A DNA stretch of 64,000 bases from Protonemura montana (Eukaryota; Arthropoda; Insecta; Plecoptera; Nemouridae). Made by a program: the position numbers and the translations under genes. This document shows, piece by piece, positions 62,365 to 64,000 of the stretch (position 1 is its first letter; every line of letters begins with the position of its first letter). Below the pieces are notes generated by a model. The model did no database searches. It saw nothing but the letters and a program-made list of their open reading frames with translations, and was not told where the DNA came from. The DNA lies in assembly GCA_947568835.1 (NCBI GenBank), contig OX387610.1, positions 17,283,050-17,347,049 on the forward strand. Direction: 5' to 3'.

Positions 62365-64000
62365 CGCTCCCATACGCTCCAGACTTTCTGCCACGCTAGC
62401 CAGTGGCTCCAGACTATCTGCCACGCTAGCCAGAGGCTGCAGACACTCTGCAATGCTAGCCAGACGCTCCAGACACTCTGCCACGCTAGCCAGAGGCTGA
62501 AGACACTCTGCAATGCTAGCCAGGCGCTCCAGACACTCTGCCTCGCTAGCCAGCCGCTCCAGACACTCTGCCATGCTAGCCAGACGCTTCAGACACTCTG
62601 GCTAGCAACCCAGACTCTCCAGACACTCTGCCTCGCTAGCCAGGCGCTCCAGACACTCTGCCACGCTAGCCAGACGCTCCAGGCACTCTGCCTCGCTACT
62701 CAGACGCTCCAGACACTCTGCAATGCTAGCCAGACGCTCCAGACACTCTGCCACGCTAGCTAGACGCTCCAGACACTCTGATTCGCTACTTAGACGCTCC
62801 AGACACCTTGCCTCGCTACCCAGACACACCAGACACTCTGCCTCGCTAGCTAAACGCTCCAGACACTCTGCCTTGCTACCCAGACCCTCCAGACACTCTG
62901 TCTCGCTAGCCATGCGCTCAAGAATTTCTGCCTCGCTACCCAGACGCTCCAGACTATCTGCCACGCTAGCCAGTGGCTCCAGACTATCTGCCACGCTAGC
63001 CAGAGGCTCCAGACACTCTGCCACGCTTGTTAGACAATCCAGACTTTCTGCCATGCTAGCCAGGCGCTCCAGACACTCTGCCTCGCTAGCCAGACGCTCC
63101 AGACACTCTGCCTCGTTAGCCAGGCACTTCAGAAGCTCTGCCTTTCTAGCCAGGCGCTCCAGACACTCTGCCTCGCTACCCAGACGCTTTAGACTATCTG
63201 CCACGCTAGCCAGTGGCTCCAGACACTCTGCCACGCTAGCTAGACGCTCCAGGCACTCTGCCTCGCTACTTAGACGCTCCAGAAACTCTGCCTCACTAGC
63301 CAGGCGCTCCAGACACTCTGCCTCGCTACCCAGACGATCCAGACACTCTGCCTCCCTAGCCAGCCGCTTTAGACACTCTGCCATGCTAGCCAGAGATTTC
63401 AGACACTCTGCTACGCTAGCTAGACGCTCCAGACACTCTGCCACGCTAGCTAGACGCTCCAGACACTCTGCCTTGCTACTTAGACCCTCCAGACACTCTG
63501 CCTCGCTAGCCAGGCGCTCCAGACACTCTGCCTCGCTACCCAGACGCTCCAGACTATTTGCCACGCTAGCCAGAGGCTCCAGACACTCTGCCACGCTAGC
63601 TAGACGCTCCAGACACTCTGCCTCGCTAGCCAGGCACTCCAGACACTCTGATTCGCTACCCAGACGTTCCAGACACTTTGCATCGCTACCCAGACGCTCC
63701 AGACTATCTGCAACGCTAGCCAGAGGCTCCAGACACTCTGCCACGCTAGCTAGACGCTCCAGACACTCTGCCTTGCTACCCAGAATCTCAAGACACTCTG
63801 CCACGCTAGCCAGTGGCTCCAGCCACTCTGCCACGCTAGCTAGACGCTCCAGGCACTTGCCTCGCTACTTAGACGCTCCAGACACTCTGCCTCGCTAGCC
63901 AGCCGCTCCAGACACTCTACCACGCTAGCCAGACACTCCAGACACTCTACCACGCAAGCTAGACGCTCCAGGCACTCTGCCTCGCTAGCCAGGCGTTCCA
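62365..64000. repeat. 1,648-bp HOR unit, copy 3, cut by the window edge
   Basis: It starts with landmark A, has landmark B at 62604 and the GGCACTTGCCT monomer at 63834. It stops 12 bp short of a full unit: the last monomer begins at 63983 and only 18 bp are present, ending in GGCGTTCCA as the corresponding monomer near 62335 does. The array continues beyond the window. Confidence 0.88.

Larger units (their letters stand above)
1..64000. repeat. 30-bp satellite array with higher-order structure, filling the window
   Basis: Every base belongs to a tandem repeat of 30-bp monomers; the copy at 151-180 equals the consensus. Each monomer starts CGCTAGCCAG and contains CCAGAC twice (monomer positions 7-12 and 16-21), then CTCTGCC near its end. 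The consensus has 13 C, 6 G, 6 A and 5 T (63% GC), so the plus strand is strongly C-rich. Variation is concentrated at positions 1-2, 6-8, 11-13, 16-17, 22-23 and 28-30; positions 9, 18 and 24-27 rarely change. I saw no unrelated insertion, promoter, terminator, tRNA, rRNA, transposon end or spacer anywhere. It resembles eukaryotic satellite DNA. Family and species are not recognised. Long open frames on both strands follow from the 3-divisible period and are not annotated as genes. Confidence 0.97.

Noticed and set aside
1..64000. CRISPR array
   Set aside because: The repeats are directly adjacent without unique spacers, the variation is point-like, and no cas-like sequence is present. A 30-bp period alone is not evidence.
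1..64000. Telomeric repeat or canonical CENP-B box
   Set aside because: No TTAGGG-type runs and no match to the TTCG...CGGGA pattern were seen. CTTAGAC and TTAGAC occur only as monomer variants.
1..64000. Smad-type CAGAC elements as regulatory sites
   Set aside because: CAGAC occurs twice in nearly every monomer because it is part of the repeat. A five-base match repeated thousands of times by copying carries no evidence of regulation.
1..64000. GCTAGC and CTAGCTAG palindromes as recombination or attachment sites
   Set aside because: They belong to the monomer start and occur in most copies. Exchange joins seen in the array fall mostly in the CCAGAC region rather than at these palindromes.

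Overview
The whole window is one uninterrupted satellite (macrosatellite-like) array. It contains no credible protein-coding gene, RNA gene, mobile element or CRISPR array. The array is built from a 30-bp monomer; the copy at 151-180 matches the consensus. Counting register by eye gives 2,133 complete monomers: 2,110 of 30 bp, 22 of 29 bp and one of 31 bp. A 13-bp remnant (13496-13508) and an 18-bp partial monomer at the right edge account for the remaining bases, so the total closes exactly at 64,000. Both window ends lie inside the array, so its true length is unknown.

Organism: nothing here identifies a species. Tens of kilobases of short-period satellite with nested higher-order repeats (HORs), many CTAG tetranucleotides, and TG/CA variants at the monomer's CpG sites all suggest a eukaryotic chromosome with CpG methylation. 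A centromeric, pericentromeric, subtelomeric or interstitial heterochromatic block would fit. That placement is inference; no telomere repeat or canonical CENP-B box was seen.

Layout: monomers are not interchangeable. Some thirty recognisable variants recur in fixed order and form HORs of many sizes. Two landmarks divide the array. Landmark A is a 29-bp monomer with CTCCCATA, present 17 times; each copy shifts the register by one base. Landmark B is a monomer beginning AGCTACCCAG (or AGCAACCCAG) after a monomer ending GGCT. Blocks between A landmarks run from 1.1 to 13.5 kb. From 1 to 23 kb, blocks of about 1.3-4.3 kb include the near-copies 6480-8968 and 10318-12836 and a four-member family at 16389, 18848, 20767 and 22896. 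From 23 to 36 kb there is no A landmark, but B recurs every 1.1-3.6 kb, including a 1,380-bp pair. From 39 to 50 kb lies a 3,540/3,120-bp tandem pair. From 50 to 64 kb are the youngest-looking units: 960-bp copies without visible differences and 1,648-bp copies at 52232, 60717 and 62365.

Open frames: because 30 is divisible by 3, any stop-free monomer frame stays open for a long way. Four of six frames of the consensus are stop-free, close to chance expectation. The longest frames (up to 1,170 codons on the minus strand) are best read as by-products of the repeat. One minus-strand frame, with the decapeptide A-E-C-L-E-R-L-A-S-E, does show many silent changes and near-invariant leucines. It is reported as the one coding hypothesis worth testing.
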